DNA from: an uncultured Bacteroidales bacterium
Lineage (GTDB): Bacteria; Bacteroidota; Bacteroidia; Bacteroidales; Bacteroidaceae
Assembly (NCBI GenBank): GCA_902768605.1
Contig: CACXLY010000034.1
Location: forward strand, 1 to 32,687
Direction: 5' to 3'
Length of the DNA: 32,687 nucleotides
Made by a program: the position numbers and the translations under genes. The notes below the pieces were generated by a model. That model saw only the letters and a list, made by a program, of their open reading frames with translations. It made no database searches and was not told where the DNA came from. Shown here piece by piece: positions 32,163-32,687 of the stretch (its first letter is position 1; each line of letters opens with the position of its first letter).

Positions 32163-32629
32163 ATGGATACTTTGAGCTACAAGACCATCTCGATGAACAA
32201 GAACACCGTACCGTCAAGAAGGATTGGGTCGTAGTGGATGCTACAGACCAAGTCCTCGGTCGTCTCTGCACGAAGGTGGCAAAATTGCTGAGAGGCAAGT
32301 ACAAGGCTGAGTTCACTCCCAATGTGGACTGCGGTGACAACGTAATCATCGTGAATGCCGACAAGATTATCATCACTGGTAAGAAGATGACAGACCGCAC
32401 TTATCTGTCATACACAGGCTACCCCGGTGGCCAGCGCGCAACAACTCCTGCCGAGATTCTGGCTAAGCCCAACGGCGCAGAGAAGCTGCTCCGCCGCACA
32501 GTAAAGGGCATGCTGCCCAAGAACAAGCTGGCTGACAAGCTCATCACCAACCTCTACATCTATGGTGGTGCCGAGCACAAGCAGCAGGCACAGAGCCCCA
32601 AGGCTATCGATATTAACCAGTATAAATAA
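32163..32629 (+). CDS. rplM: 50S ribosomal protein L13, with an apparent 1-nt deletion near the start
   Basis: The expected N-terminus MDTLSYKTISMNKNTV begins at the ATG at 32163. The rest, TVKKDWVVVDATDQVLGRLCTKVAKLLRGKY through GMLPKNKL and AIDINQYK, is in a different frame. The switch lies at about 32205-32215, and one missing A (GTAACC becoming GTACC) would restore a single frame. As given, the first frame stops after 23 codons (TAG at 32232-32234), and the downstream frame could only begin at the GTG at 32234. L13 is an early-assembly protein of the large ribosomal subunit, and its gene is essential in most bacteria tested, so a sequence error is more likely than a real mutation. rpsI follows after 9 bp. 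Confidence 0.9.
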
Positions 32630-32638
32630 TCACCAAAC

Positions 32639-32687
32639 ATGGATACGAAATACATAGCTAATGCATTGGGCCGCCGCAAGTGCGCCG
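32639..32687 (+). CDS. rpsI: 30S ribosomal protein S9, first 16 codons (truncated by window)
   Basis: The visible start MDTKYIANALGRRKCA carries the NALGRRK pattern of S9. It lies 9 bp after rplM, the conserved L13-S9 gene order, and shares its promoter. S9 sits in the head of the small subunit, with its C-terminal tail reaching the P-site tRNA. Confidence 0.9.
   Translation, partial: MDTKYIANALGRRKCA

Overview
The window looks like chromosomal DNA of a Bacteroidales bacterium, most likely Prevotellaceae (inference from gene content; no 16S is present). Pointers are repeated promoter -7 boxes of the TAnnTTTG type (usually TACCTTTG), weak or absent Shine-Dalgarno sequences, secreted glycan hydrolases of families GH2, GH29 and GH92, a V-type ATPase, a PCMD lipoprotein paired with an outer-membrane barrel, a Bacteroidetes-type LptD, and the rplM-rpsI pair.

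Layout: 1-3361 (-) a large secreted GH2 beta-galactosidase with an N-terminal ricin-like lectin domain, cut by the window edge. 3402-5190 is a repeat region: a 22-bp repeat array, tripartite REP-like palindromes, a REP-associated tyrosine transposase (RAYT) flanked by inverted copies of those palindromes, and a 66-bp tandem array. 5158-12584 (-) mltF, udk, a GH29 fucosidase with a broken C-terminus, a sugar-nucleotidyltransferase, and V-ATPase subunits K, I and D. 12618-13313 is a gene-free stretch with a degenerate 22-bp array. 13314-18215 (+) a four-helix-bundle protein, a polysaccharide flippase, an acyltransferase, a glycosyltransferase and a cyclophilin, tightly spaced. 18310-20397 (+) PCMD lipoprotein and barrel. 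20398-21022 REP palindromes and a second 22-bp array. 21023-26151 DUF1846 protein (-), HD hydrolase (+), LptD (+). 26160-30048 (-) GH92 and a second flippase. 30204-31904 (+) a GT2 glycosyltransferase and a hexapeptide acyltransferase. 31987-32687 (+) a structured leader, rplM and the first codons of rpsI.

Functionally the genes centre on the cell envelope: two polysaccharide/O-antigen-like assembly modules (flippases, glycosyltransferases, acyltransferases), LPS export (LptD), murein turnover (MltF), and glycan foraging by three exo-glycosidases.

The most unusual feature is the density and diversity of short repeats. I distinguish (I) tripartite REP elements with a resident RAYT; (II) a second palindrome class (CTCCCC-TTAAA-GGGGAG followed by GTTAG-GAGGGG-like sequence) that lies in frame inside or at the ends of at least four genes; and (III) a modular 22-bp repeat found as phased arrays in three separate intergenic regions. 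Several proteins appear to have gained signal-peptide, loop or C-terminal residues from such elements. Two apparent frameshifts (fucosidase, rplM) are either real decay or assembly errors.
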